Shown: positions 21,627 to 32,971 of the stretch, one piece after another | Layout of the letters: the number at the start of each line of letters is the position of its first letter | Position numbering within the stretch: position 1 is the stretch's first letter | From: Chamaelirium japonicum | Lineage: Eukaryota > Streptophyta > Magnoliopsida > Liliales > Melanthiaceae | Reading direction: 5' to 3' | NCBI GenBank assembly: GCA_947650365.1 | Contig: OX393550.1 | Location: 113,593,532-113,657,531 of the forward strand | Length of the DNA stretch: 64,000 bases | Notes under the pieces: generated by a model | The model's database searches: none | The model's input: the letters and a program-made list of their open reading frames with translations, nothing else | What the model was told of the DNA's origin: nothing | Translations under genes and position numbers: made by a program

Positions 21627-24600
21627 TTAGGGTAGTAAATGCACATTGGCATGCAATCTAAATATCCCTGTACTAGACCTAATGGGTCCAGATATCACTA
21701 GGGCACTAACTAGGGCATATGAAGACTGGCAAGAGTCTAAGGAGATGTGCAAGTACTATGTTATAGCAGACTTGCGGACAATTCTTTAGAAGCGAGTCAG
21801 AGATATGCCGGGTCTTCTCTAATTAAGTTTTACTTGCATTAGATGTCTGGAAGGCAAAGTCAGTCGACTCATCGCTTTTCCACTAAGATACTTGTCGGTA
21901 CCGAGATGTCAGTGGGTATGCTTGTTCGGGAACACATCTTTGAGTTCCAGAACGAACTAGATTCCCAAGACATGGTACCAGATGACGAGGTGGTGGAAGA
22001 CGTCTGTCTTGCATCCTTGTCTGGAACCTTCGAAGGCGTTATCAGAGACTTTACCTTTAACAAGTTAGAGATGATAAACGAAGAACTTCTAAGGAGATTT
22101 CCAAGAGACAAAGGATGAGATCAAGATTAAAGGCAATGCCTTTAGTGCTTAACCTAGGTCTTCTTTAGAAGAACCTAAGGGAATAACTTATAAGAGATCG
22201 AAAACTATTCTAGTGCAGAAACTGGTATGGAATCCTAAGTCTGGTAACGCCAAGGACGGAAGTATTTCCGTTGTGGCGAGCATAGGGGGTATTTGAAGAT
22301 TGAGTATGACCTCAGGATGTTAGGAGTTGAGTCGCTATCTAGTAGCAGTTCTTATGCTTCTTGGAATGTAGACTTCTGGTCTACAGATATTCAAGGAAAG
22401 CAGAAGGCTACTTTATAGTGAAGGAATCCTAACATAGGTACTGATGCCATAAGCCGCTGCGGAAGCTGTTAGATATGATTGTCTTAGTTTTTCCGAAATA
22501 CGGATTTTGTTTTTTAGAGATGTAGTTCTGTTTCCTCTTTGGTAAATGAAGTTTTTAGTTTTAGACAGCACCGTAGGTGTGTATCTTAAACTAAATAGAT
22601 AGCTTCATTACTAGAGAAATAGATCAGAATAATCTCTTTATATTTAATCCTAATTCAGAAATAGATATCATGACAGCTGCAGCGTCTAATTTAAATTCAT
22701 CTAAATCCTTCGGAGAAGCTATCCCATTTGTGACCCCTCTGATTTAGATATTCTGCATTAGATAAATTCAAAGGTAAAAGAAGGCCGAGTTTCTGTTCAC
22801 AGATTCATTGGAGATCCTTCTAACCTATGAATGTTATCTGGAAGGCAGAATAACTAAAAGGGCCATTAAGGTATTGGAGTTAGTTAATTTTGACGTCTAT
22901 GGTTCCAAGAGCGTCTAGACGATAGAAGACTCTTCAATTTAATCGAAGAAATAAGTCACTATCGGACGAGTTCCATAGGATCCTGAGAGAGTATGGGATT
23001 ATCTCCCAGTTAAATGCTCTAAGGATGACACGTCAGAATGAAGTCTCCGAGAGAAGGAATCGGACTCTGTTTGACATGGTCCGTAGTATGATGAATATTG
23101 CCAAGTATACTACCCACCTTTGGTGGGGTTGTACCTTAAAACAGTAGCTTATATCTGAAACTATCTCTCATCTAGATCAGTACCTCAGACCTATAGAGAG
23201 CTATGGTCTAAGCGAAAGCTGACACTATAGTGTCTCGAGATATAGAGTTGTCCTGCACTTGTGCAAAACGACAAGAGGGATGAGATGGAGATGTAGTTCC
23301 AGGTATATCTGTTTATAGGTTACCCTTAGGAGGCATAAGATGGACTGTTTTATGATCTTGAGGTTAGGAAGGTAATCGTTTCTACGAACACCATCTACCT
23401 AGATCAAGATTATATTATAAGACCATAAGTTTATCAGTAAGGTAGTTATGGGTGAACTACTGGGTACTGGTAGAGAGTGCGCATTTGAAAAACGTAGTGG
23501 GAGTAGATGATACAAGAAACTAGTATACCAGGTATTGTAGAAACGATTCACTTTGTACCACCACCACCTCATCGTTGTGGGACCATCAGAGCTCCTGAAA
23601 GATACTATGGAGAAACTTCGATAGTTAATCCAGAGTTTCAGGAGGATGATCCTTAGAGCTATGAAGAAGTAGTGGGAGCTCACTTTGTACCACCACCACC
23701 TCATCGTTGTGGGACCATCAGAGCTCCTGAAAGATACTATGGAGAAACTTCGATAGTTAATCCAGAGTTTCAGGAGGATGATCCTTAGAGCTACGAAGAA
23801 GTAGTGGGAGCTTCCTTTGTACCACCACCACCTCATCGTTGTGGGACCATCAGAGCTCCTGAAAGATACTATGGAGAAACTTTGATAGTTAATCCAGAGT
23901 TTCAGGAGGATGATCCCTAGAGCTACGAAGAAGTAGTGGGAGCTTCCGACAGCTCTGACTGACAAAAGACCATGGAGGCAAGCTTACATCATGTCCCTTG
24001 GAACAGTCTTGACACTTATAGCACTATCACCCTTCAGGGTGTAGGAGGTGTATAAGAAGAGCATCAGGTTAAGACTTAAGTAGCTAGATTAGTTACCAAA
24101 GGAGAAGGAATTGACTATGTCAAAACCATCTCACTGGTAGCTATGCCTAAGTCTATAACGGATCCTCTTAATCCATCACAGCCCATTATAGTTGGGAGAT
24201 CTGGTTGATGGATGTCAAGACAGTTATTCCCTAACGGGAATTTGAAAAGGGACATATGGATGATGTAGCCTCAGGCTTTGTGTCAGTAGATTAGGAAGAT
24301 ATGGAATGCAAGTTGCATTGGTCCATTTATGGACTGATGCAAGCATCCAGGTTGGAATGTCTATTTTGATCAAGGGAATCCGCTCACACGGATTTGATCA
24401 GAATGAGGATAAACCAAGTTGGTACAAGAAAGGTGAAATAGCTACAAGGGTGTATTTAGTACTTTACGTTAACGATATTTTACTGATTGAAAATGATGTA
24501 AGAATATTGTTTACGGTAAAGGTTTGTAGTCATCACAATTCGATGTGAAAGACCCTAATGAGGCGAGTTATGCTCTGGGAATTAAGGTAACTCGAGACAA

Positions 24601-25285
24601 CCAGAGCAAGATTCTCTTGCTGTCACAGGCTACGCATGAAGATAAGATTCTAGCCAGATTCGTTTTAAGAGGCTAGATATCTATTGCGCAGCAGGAAGAT
24701 GGGTCGGTTTCAGTCGAACCCGGGTCCAGATCTTTGGACCGATGTGAAGGGTGTACTCAGAAATCCTCGTTAAGTAAGGATTGTGAGTTAGCTTGCACTT
24801 CACAGGTCCTGATATCGATTGGACACACAGGATCTGACTTTGGTGTCAAATGTGTGTTTCAGAGAATCGATTTCAGGGATTATTTTTATTTTGGGATTAG
24901 AAGCGGTAATTGGTAGAGTGTGAAGCAAGTGCATCACAGACTCTACCACAAATGCTTAGCACGTTGTTGCGTGCGAAGTAGTATATCAGGTGGTAAGGCT
25001 TAGGAAGTTCTTAGAGAACTTGGGACGCGTACCAGAGGCTCAGTTATCTGTTGTTACAACAGAAGAGTGGTAAGCAAGGTCCAAGGAGACTAGGCACCGC
25101 CGTGAGGGGAAACCCATCAAGTACAAACTCCACTTGATCTGACAGTTATATGAGGAAATGCAAGTAGCGGTACTGAGGTGGAATCTACAGACAATGTTGT
25201 CAATTCCTTTAGGGAATTCCTGCAAAGGCTTTTGGGCAGCATGTAGATGCTACAGAGCTCAACACCGTTATTCCTCGTTAGACCT
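21627..25285 (+). pseudogene. Inner copia gag-pol, heavily decayed
   Basis: A gag segment (about 21690-22120) includes RAYEDWQESKEMCKYYV and, in another frame, the conserved C-terminal helix before NKLEMINEELL. Integrase remains near 22970-23150: ILREYGIISQLNALRM, then VSERRNRTLFDMVRSMMNIA. A linker with ERYYGE follows in three tandem copies. RT traces include GIDYVKTISLVAM near 24110 and LVLYVNDILLIEND near 24480, where the usual YVDD motif reads YVND. More than a dozen stops and frameshifts occur. The linker and gag style resemble the Tork/Tnt1 group. Confidence 0.8.
23551..23946 (+). repeat. 132-bp tandem triplication inside inner copia pol
   Basis: Copies start at 23551, 23683 and 23815 and are nearly identical. 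Each is 44 codons, so the pol frame is preserved, reading VPPPPHRCGTIRAPERYYGE, an Asp/Glu-rich part and SYEEVV around one in-frame TAG. It covers the integrase-RT linker. Confidence 0.95.
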
Positions 25286-25295
25286 AGTGGGAGAT

Positions 25296-27625
25296 TGTTA
25301 GAATTGGTGAGGTCTATAGCTCGTAAAAACCTAGTGTTTAGCTTTGTATGGTTGATAGTATAGGATTGCATATTGGTACGTACCTTAGTACGTGTTCTGA
25401 TTACAGAACAGAGAGCCATGGCTACATGGTAATCCACTTGAGTGGGAGACTCAAGGGACTGGTCCCATGTAATCTAAATACGTTCGCAGCTCTGATAAGG
25501 GTTGGTCGCCCTATCAGGATAAGATGTTGGGATGACAGAGCGTAGGTGTCTCCACCACGGTCATTACCAGGCACAGTGTCTGTGGCCGAACGGAACCAAC
25601 ACGGTGCACAGATCGATGAGCAGACATCGATGCACTAAACCGTGTTTCTGCTTAGGGTAAAACGGTCCTAAACCCTGAGGAACCATGTCTGGTGGACTAA
25701 CCAGTTGTGTGGTGCTTTGGCGCACCAATGTGTGAGGATCCGGATGCAGTGATCCAAAACCACGGTGTACTGGGTTACTCGGCTGGCGTTGCATCAGCTT
25801 GTCACTCCTGCAGGCTATCCACACCCCTAACGGGAGGTGCGTTCCTTGGTCTGACCTACGTCGTATTAAACCCTGGCCAGGTGGTCATCAGTTGGACTGG
25901 TGACGGATCCGGTTGCTCGGAAGAGTAATCGGAGGTACGATGTATGTGGTCAATCGGGAAGGAACCGAGTCATATGAGCACTCGAGTCTGACGGTATTCT
26001 CCACTGCTCGAGTTGCATCATGGCACCAAGTGGAGGGACAGCGAGTTTACCATACTAAGCGAAGAGCAGGGGTATGAGAGAGAACATAGTAAGTCCGGGG
26101 GAATTGGAGTGCAGCCTGCGTCGCACTCTGGGTGGCTACGCAGGTTAACTCGGACTCAGAGGATCGATGGTACACTCGGGTAGTGTGTCGATCGAGTCTG
26201 AGTTGGAAGCCATGAACCCTGGTCCCTGAAGGTTCCACCTTATCGACAGTATGTACGGTTCTTATACCATCTCCTCGAAACACAGAACGTAGTTAGAGGA
26301 AGCGAGAAGTCCAAGCATACGCTCCGTGAGTGCTTCGCACTAGTGCACGGTAGATGCGTAGCTACGTGTGTGCACTAAGGGGAAACCCTAGGTTAGTGCA
26401 GAGACGCATGTAGCAATTCCTTGCCATAAGTGGACTTTGCCACATGGGTGCGATGCACCGGGACATGTTGCGAGTTGACTAGTTGACTTCACTAGGGGCA
26501 CCCTACGGGAACCTCAGAGAATAGTGAAATCACTGGTGCACTTCACTTATGTGTGACTTGCAAAGTCTCGTACACGAGGAACGGCCAACTAGTGGCATAA
26601 GGGCGTTTTGGTCTTACCATGCGCCACTATGCACTAAGGGGGCCGGCCCAAAGTGTTGAGAGACTGGTCAAGGCCGGCCCCATTAGTTTCGGGAGGTTGT
26701 TGCCTCCGATGAAGGGGCCGGTTATGAGGCGCAGAAAACGGGCTGGTTTTGACCGTTTTCGAAAACAAGGAAAGGATAGAGATAGAGAAGAGATATATAG
26801 GGATAAGGTTTGAATCTATCATCCTTATCCATACTGTCCTTATCCATATGAATAGGCCGGCCCTATATATGAGAAGGAGAGAGAGGGTGCACGAAATTAA
26901 AAGAGCCATGCAAGCCCTAGGGCCGGCCATGGCATGGGGAAACCCTAGCCGCCCCCTCTCCTCTCTTCGCATCTCCTGTCTCGTCTCTCTCTCCCTCGCT
27001 TGTGCCATTGGATGGCGACTCGTCTTCCTCACATGGTGTTTTGTAGAAGGAGAAGGCTCGTCGTATGGAGGCACTCAGAGATCCATCGACGAGGTGCCGT
27101 GCATTGTGTGAGATCGGGTGAACTAGAAGGAGTCTTCCGCAACCTTTTGCTGTCCAGAATCTGCACAGAAAACCAACGTTGTTTCTGCGATTTCGGGAGC
27201 TACAGAAGTCCAAACGACGTGAAACTTGTTGGAAAAGTTGCGTCTCAAAGTTGGCTACCTGCAGTCCAAATTTCAGCCTAATCGGAGTTCGGAACAGAAA
27301 GTTATGGCCGTCGTACCGAAGCTATGTCGAGCAGATCCGTAGCCCGTCTCCATCGACAAAGAAGAAATTTGTCGCGGTGAAAGATTCCGCACGCAGGTAT
27401 GATCTCTAACAAGTAGATCTAACATAATTAGAACATGCATTCATGCTAGATTGTTCGTTTGCGTTAGATCGTCGTTAGGGGTTCGCGTAGTTGCCATGCT
27501 AGATTCATACACGCATATGTAGATCGTTTCGATGAAAATTTTGATATGTAACGCACACCGCTCACGGTCCTCGGACCTTCACTTTGCTTCCGCTGCGGGC
27601 CTCTACCATGGATTTATTTCCAACA
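25296..27625 (+). mobile_element. 3' LTR of the inner copia
   Basis: Same length and ends as 17446-19775 with about 31 substitutions by eye, several of them clustered in the last 20 bases. Confidence 0.95.
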
Positions 27626-27630
27626 TCAAA

Positions 27631-28170
27631 TGCATCCCACGCTATGTTCGTGGTACTCTTGATTATGGTCTACAGTTCCCTTGCGGTCCGTTCATATTAC
27701 AAGCGTACTCAAACGCGGACTGGGCCGGGGATGCCACTGATCGCAGGTAAATTTATGGTGTTTGAATTCTGCTCAGGCTTAATCTTATCTCCTGGTCAGC
27801 AAAAAAATAAGCCACTTTTGCTCGATCCTCCACAGAATCAGAATATCGGAGCCTGGCATCTACTGCAGCTGACATCTCTTGGGTGCTAATGCTCTTGCAG
27901 GAGCTTCATTTTCATCCTCCTGATCTACCTCTTATTTGGTATGACAATATTTCTGCAATTTCACTGGCTTCTAATCCTGTGTTTCATGCCAGAACTAAGC
28001 ACATCGAAGTCGATTACCACTTCATTCGGGAAAAAGTTGTCAACAAGCTGCTCAGAGTCTGCCATATTTCAACGTTTGATCAAGTTGCTGATATTTTTAC
28101 CAAGGCCCTCTCTACATCTCGTTTTCGACTTCTTCGTGACAAACTCATGGTCCATACAGACCCATCGCTT
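27631..28170 (+). pseudogene. Outer copia RNase H segment
   Basis: The continuation of the outer pol after the inner element: RYVRGTLDYGLQF, AYSNADWAGDATDRR, then after a break SSTESEYRSLAS in a shifted frame, and the intact C-terminal stretch NISAISLASNPVFHARTKHIEVDYHFIRE ending LEGG before a polypurine tract (cttgagggggg). It joins the RT at 17440 exactly when the inner element and one TSD copy are removed. Confidence 0.9.
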
Positions 28171-28179
28171 GAGGGGGGG

Positions 28180-28304
28180 TGATAAGGTTACCAACCCAAA
28201 GGGTTGTTATAACCGATGATCAGTTGTGACAACTGTTGATCACGTGTAACCATCCCATTATCAGTTATGATAACTATTGATCACGTCTCACGTGTAACCG
28301 ACTG

Positions 28305-28395
<91 letters not shown>
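28180..28395 (+). mobile_element. Truncated 3' LTR of the outer copia
   Basis: Starts tgataaggttaccaaccc after the polypurine tract and follows the 5' LTR to the position of its short TA run. There it becomes about 88 bp of (TA)n and the remainder of the LTR is absent. By eye about five or six differences occur in the roughly 125 shared bases, more than in any other LTR pair here. Confidence 0.8.
28308..28395. repeat. (TA)n tract
   Basis: About 88 bp of TA dinucleotides that replace the rest of the outer copia 3' LTR. Confidence 0.95.
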
Positions 28396-28990
<595 letters not shown>

Positions 28991-29128
28991 TGCTATGCTG
29001 CGGCATGCGGTACGTGCGGCACCGCACCGCAGCCGTCTGATGCACGCGCTGCGTGCATCGCATGCACGCAGCGGTGCATCAGATGGCATGCGGTAGGTGC
29101 CGCACTTACCGCATGCCGCATTATAGCA
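28991..29128. mobile_element. Second palindromic MITE-like element, 138 bp
   Basis: The left arm tgctatgctgcggcatgcgg pairs with the right arm ending ccgcatgccgcattatagca. The arms match at roughly 58 of 68 positions. Like its neighbour it is flanked by TA and CT/TA tracts. Confidence 0.7.
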
Positions 29129-29255
<127 letters not shown>

Positions 29256-29261
29256 CATGGC

Positions 29262-29409
29262 ACGTCGATTTTGTGCTGACTAGGAAAAAAATGGAACCAA
29301 AAGCTGACTAGACAAAAAGGAACAGAAAGATCTGATCGTCGTCTCTTGATCTAACGATAGAGTGTGACTCATCCGTGCACAGTAAAAAAAGGCAAGAAAA
29401 AATCTCTCC

Positions 29410-29465
<56 letters not shown>

Positions 29466-29615
29466 GACACGGTGGTTTTGTGCTAACTATGACAAAATGG
29501 AACCAAAAGTTGACTAGACAAAAAGAAATGGATAGATCTGATCGTCGTCTATTGATCTAACAATAGAGTGGGACTCATCCGTGCACAGTAAAAAAAGGCA
29601 AGAAAAAATCTCTCC
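29262..29615. repeat. Direct duplication of a 150-bp unit
   Basis: Copies at 29262-29409 and 29466-29615 share ttttgtgct, ggaaccaaaag, agatctgatcgtcgtct and gtgcacagtaaaaaaagg. They are separated by about 55 bp of CT repeat. Confidence 0.85.
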
Positions 29616-29632
29616 TCTGTGTGTGTGTGTGT

Positions 29633-30448
29633 GTTCCCGGCCTCTGCCTTCACACCCCCCCAGTTCCTCTCTAACCGGACCCCAGCCCTTCTCTCTCTTT
29701 CTCTTTCTATATCTCTCTCCCTCTCTCTACTGCTCTTTCTCTCTCCAAGTTCTTCTCTCTCTCTCTTTCTTTATAAAAAATCCTGCATTCTCTCCTTCTC
29801 TCTAACCCGATCTCTCGCTCTCTCTTTCTCCTGCCGGCACTTCCTCCTGATTGCTCCCCCTCGGTCTCACTGGTTCTCTCTTAGTGTTCCCGGCCTCCAC
29901 CTTCACACACCCCCACCGGTTCCCCTCTAACCGGACCCCATTCTCTCTCTAAGTTCTTCTCTCTTCTCTCTCTTTCTCTATTTCTTTATAAAAAAAACCC
30001 AGGTTCTCTCCCTCTCTCTGACCCGATCTCTCTATCTCTATCTCTCTCTCTTTCTCTCCCGTCGGCACTTCCTCCCGATTGCTCCCCCCGGTCTCGTCGG
30101 TTCTCTCTCTGTGTTCCCGGCCTCCACCTTCACACCCCCCCACCGGTTCCTCTCTAACCGGAGCCCAGACCTTCTCTCTCTTTCTCTCTCTTTCTCTCTC
30201 TCTCTCCCTCTCTCTCTGCTCTTTCTCTGTCTAAGTTCTTCTCTCTTTCTCTCTCTTTCTCTGTTTTCTTTTTAAAAAACCCAGGCTCTCCCTCTCTCTA
30301 ACCCGATCTCTCTCTCTCTCTATCCCCTACCGGCACTTCCTCTCGGTCGCACCCACCCGCCTGTCTCGCTGGTTCTTTCTACCGATCGCACACCCCCTGG
30401 CAACCCCCTCGCCCAACAGTAGGTCCTCCAACCCAACCTCACCACCCC

Positions 30449-30517
<69 letters not shown>

Positions 30518-30607
30518 CAACCCCCCGACCCCTCTCCCCCCAAGTTCCACACACTCTCACTTTCTCTCTCTCTCAGCTCTCTTTTCTTCTCTCTATCTCT
30601 ATCTGCT

Positions 30608-30655
<48 letters not shown>

Positions 30656-30874
30656 TTTAAAACCCCCCGGCCCCTCTCCCCCTAGGTTCCACTCTCTCTA
30701 AACCCCCACCCACCAGGCTCCCCGGTCTTGCCGACTCTTCCTCCCGATCGCTCACCCCCCGGCAACCCCCCCCCCCCCAACAGCAGGTCCTCCTAACCCA
30801 ACCCCACCACCCTGACCCTCTCTTTCTTTCTCTTTTCCTCTCTCTATCATATCTTCTCTCTCTCTCTCTCTCTA

Positions 30875-30963
<89 letters not shown>

Positions 30964-31003
30964 TTATGTTTTTTTCTAAAACCCTGGCCCCTCTCCCCCT
31001 AGG

Positions 31004-31073
<70 letters not shown>

Positions 31074-31130
31074 ACCCCCACACACCAGGCTAGGCTCCTG
31101 ATCGCACCTCCCTAACCGGACCCCACCACC
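29633..31130. repeat. CT-rich minisatellite with 230-250-bp higher-order units
   Basis: Clear units start gttcccggcct at 29633, 29886 and 30113. Each holds an ccggttcctctctaaccgga segment, CT tracts, aagttcttctct, a tttctttataaaaaa segment and acccgatctct. Degenerate units continue to about 31130 with interspersed (CT)n, (TA)n at 30883-30961 and poly-C. No gene is supported. Confidence 0.8.
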
Positions 31131-31960
31131 TTGGCTCTCTCTTTCTCTTGAATTGCAGTGGGCCCCGTGGTGTAGTGTACACAGGATATGCTAAAAAATT
31201 TCCCAACCCGACCCCACACCGTCTCTCTCTCTCTCTCCTTCTTCTCTCTCTCTCTTTCTATCTCTCTGTTTTTTTGGGGGGGTTATTAGACTAAGACTCC
31301 TTTAACCAACCCAACTTTAGGATAAACCCACTGACCAACCCAACTTTAGCAAAAACCCTTCCCATTTTTTTTAATCCCGACACCACCCCCACCTCCTCTC
31401 CTCTCTCGATCGACCACAGCAGAGGCAGAGGCAGAGGCTCAGGCGGTGGCAAAGCCAGAGCTGCAGGAGGCGGGCACGAGCAGTGGAGGCTGCGGCGGTG
31501 GGCATGAGCGGTGGCGGAGGAGACGGAGTTGCAGGAGGCGGAGGCAGAGACGGCGGGAGCAAGCGGCGGTGGCAACGAGCTCGAGCAGTGGCGGGGTGGG
31601 GTTCGGTTTTGAGTTCTAGGTTTAGGGTTCATCTCATGGCCTATAGATTAGGTCCGGCTGGCCGGGGGGGAGGGGGTTCGGTTAGGTCCACGCGGTGGCA
31701 GGAGGGGGATTCGGTTAGGTCCGGCGAGGGGGAGGGGGGTTTGGTTAGGTCCGGCGGTGGCGGCGGGTTCAGTTAGGTTCGGCGGTGGCGGGGACGGGGC
31801 GGCAGGGGTAGAAAACCTAAATTAGAAGAGGGAGGAGGGGTATTTTTGTCCACAGGGGGTTCAACTCAAATCAAAATATGGTCGGGACTACTGCTTGAAA
31901 AGCATCTCTAAAAGGGGCTTTTCACCAACTCCTCCCTTTTTTTTTAACCCCCGACCAAGC
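31131..31960. other. Unassigned spacer with short direct repeats
   Basis: accaacccaactttag occurs twice (31303, 31333). The similar stretches at 31362-31382 and 31932-31955 (ccctt..tttttttaa.ccccgac) may mark ends of an unidentified insertion. The 31291-31632 minus frame is Ser/Pro/Ala-rich without a recognised domain. Confidence 0.4.
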
Positions 31961-32279
31961 GGCAGCAAATGTCCCAACAGTGACCGTTGTTGGTTGTGTC
32001 GGGGTTGTTGGTCCATCGGGGTGGGCTGGTGTTGCCGTCGAAAGTGTTTTGTTGCCGAAGGCGGTCAGGAGTGTTGTCGTTGAATACGACGATGTTGGTC
32101 AAGGTGGTGATGCTCGGGGGGTGTTTTGCCGCCAAAGACGGCCCACTGCAGTGCCGACAGGCACGGGCATGGTAGGAGTCGGAGGCTGCATGGCCCGTCG
32201 GGTGCCAGCGGCAAAGAAAAACAAGGAAAATAAGTGGAGCGGCTGATTTCCTCCAGTTCGTAGAAGAGGCCTTGCGAAC

Positions 32280-32826
32280 TAGGGGTGTGCATCGGTTCGA
32301 AACCGACCTATTTAGGCAAAACCCAAACCGATCCAACCTTGATCGGTTTTGAGGATTTTCAATCCGATCCAAACCGAACTAAGATTGGAATCCAATCCAA
32401 TCCAATTAAAGTCGGTTTGGATTGGATTGAATGGTCGGTTTAGGCTTTGGACCATCTTCTTATTGGGCTTTTTCCCCCTTCTACTAGGACCTAGTTCAAC
32501 CTTAAAAAATAATAATTGTCATCAAATCATTAGGCCTAAATAAGATTTTTAACTGATTTTGAGTCATCCTACAATATTGCAAAGGTTGTTAGTAGCAAGG
32601 ATATATGAGGACATATGGTATATTTAATAAAATATTATATGTATATACATATGTTGGTTCGGTTCGGTTTAGGTCGGTTTTAAATTTACAAATCCGTCAA
32701 CCGATCCAATCATGTCGGTTTTTTAAAAACTCAATCCGATCCGATTCATTGAGTGTGGCGAAACCGATCAAAATTGGTCGGTTTGGTTTGGTTTAGTCGG
32801 TTTGGATTGGATCCTGCACACCCCTA
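32280..32826. mobile_element. hAT-type MITE, 547 bp (TSD TTGCGAAC)
   Basis: Begins taggggtgtgc and ends gcacacccct a in inverted form, the classical end of a plant hAT MITE family. A perfect 8-bp duplication ttgcgaac lies at 32272-32279 and 32827-32834. The interior is rich in the cggtttgg/ccaaaccg motif on both strands. No coding capacity. Confidence 0.95.
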
Positions 32827-32971
32827 TTGCGAACCACGACTGGGGGATCGGTGGGGGCCAAGAGAAAGAAAGAAGTTCATTCTACTCGGGAACTGCTCGA
32901 GATGGACAGAACAGAGGGAGGGTTATAGGGTTTAGGGCCCTTCTCTATTTCTCCTTATTTTTTAATTTAAC

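Larger units (their letters stand above)
17446..27625 (+). mobile_element. Inner Ty1/copia element with 2.33-kb LTRs (TSD TCAAA)
   Basis: Two 2330-bp LTRs (17446-19775, 25296-27625) begin TGTTAG and end CCAACA. A 5-bp duplication tcaaa flanks the element (17441-17445, 27626-27630). The primer site tggtatcagagc is at 19778 and a polypurine tract cctagtgggagat precedes the 3' LTR. The interior has decayed copia gag, integrase and RT. By my count about 31 differences separate the LTRs (about 1.3%), so insertion is fairly recent, yet the coding region is far more decayed than that. Confidence 0.95.
13384..28395 (+). mobile_element. Outer Ty1/copia element, interrupted by another copia
   Basis: The 5' LTR starts tgataaggttacc at 13384 and the 3' LTR with the same start lies at 28180. 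Gag, protease, integrase and RT remnants run 13659-17440, and the RNase H part resumes at 27631. The gap between is the inner element with its own TSD. The LTRs share about 125 bp and then the 3' copy dissolves into a long (TA)n tract, so the true right end and the outer TSD cannot be seen. Confidence 0.85.

Noticed and set aside
23551-23946. CRISPR-like or satellite array
   Set aside because: Units are contiguous without spacers and lie in a copia pol frame; the same holds for the 89-bp, 60-bp and 32-bp arrays.
23399-23965. 188-residue minus-strand ORF with a threefold repeat
   Set aside because: Shadow of the 132-bp triplication in the opposite copia frame.
31291-31632. 113-residue minus ORF
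   Set aside because: Ser/Pro/Ala-rich low complexity, no domain, no splice or promoter support.
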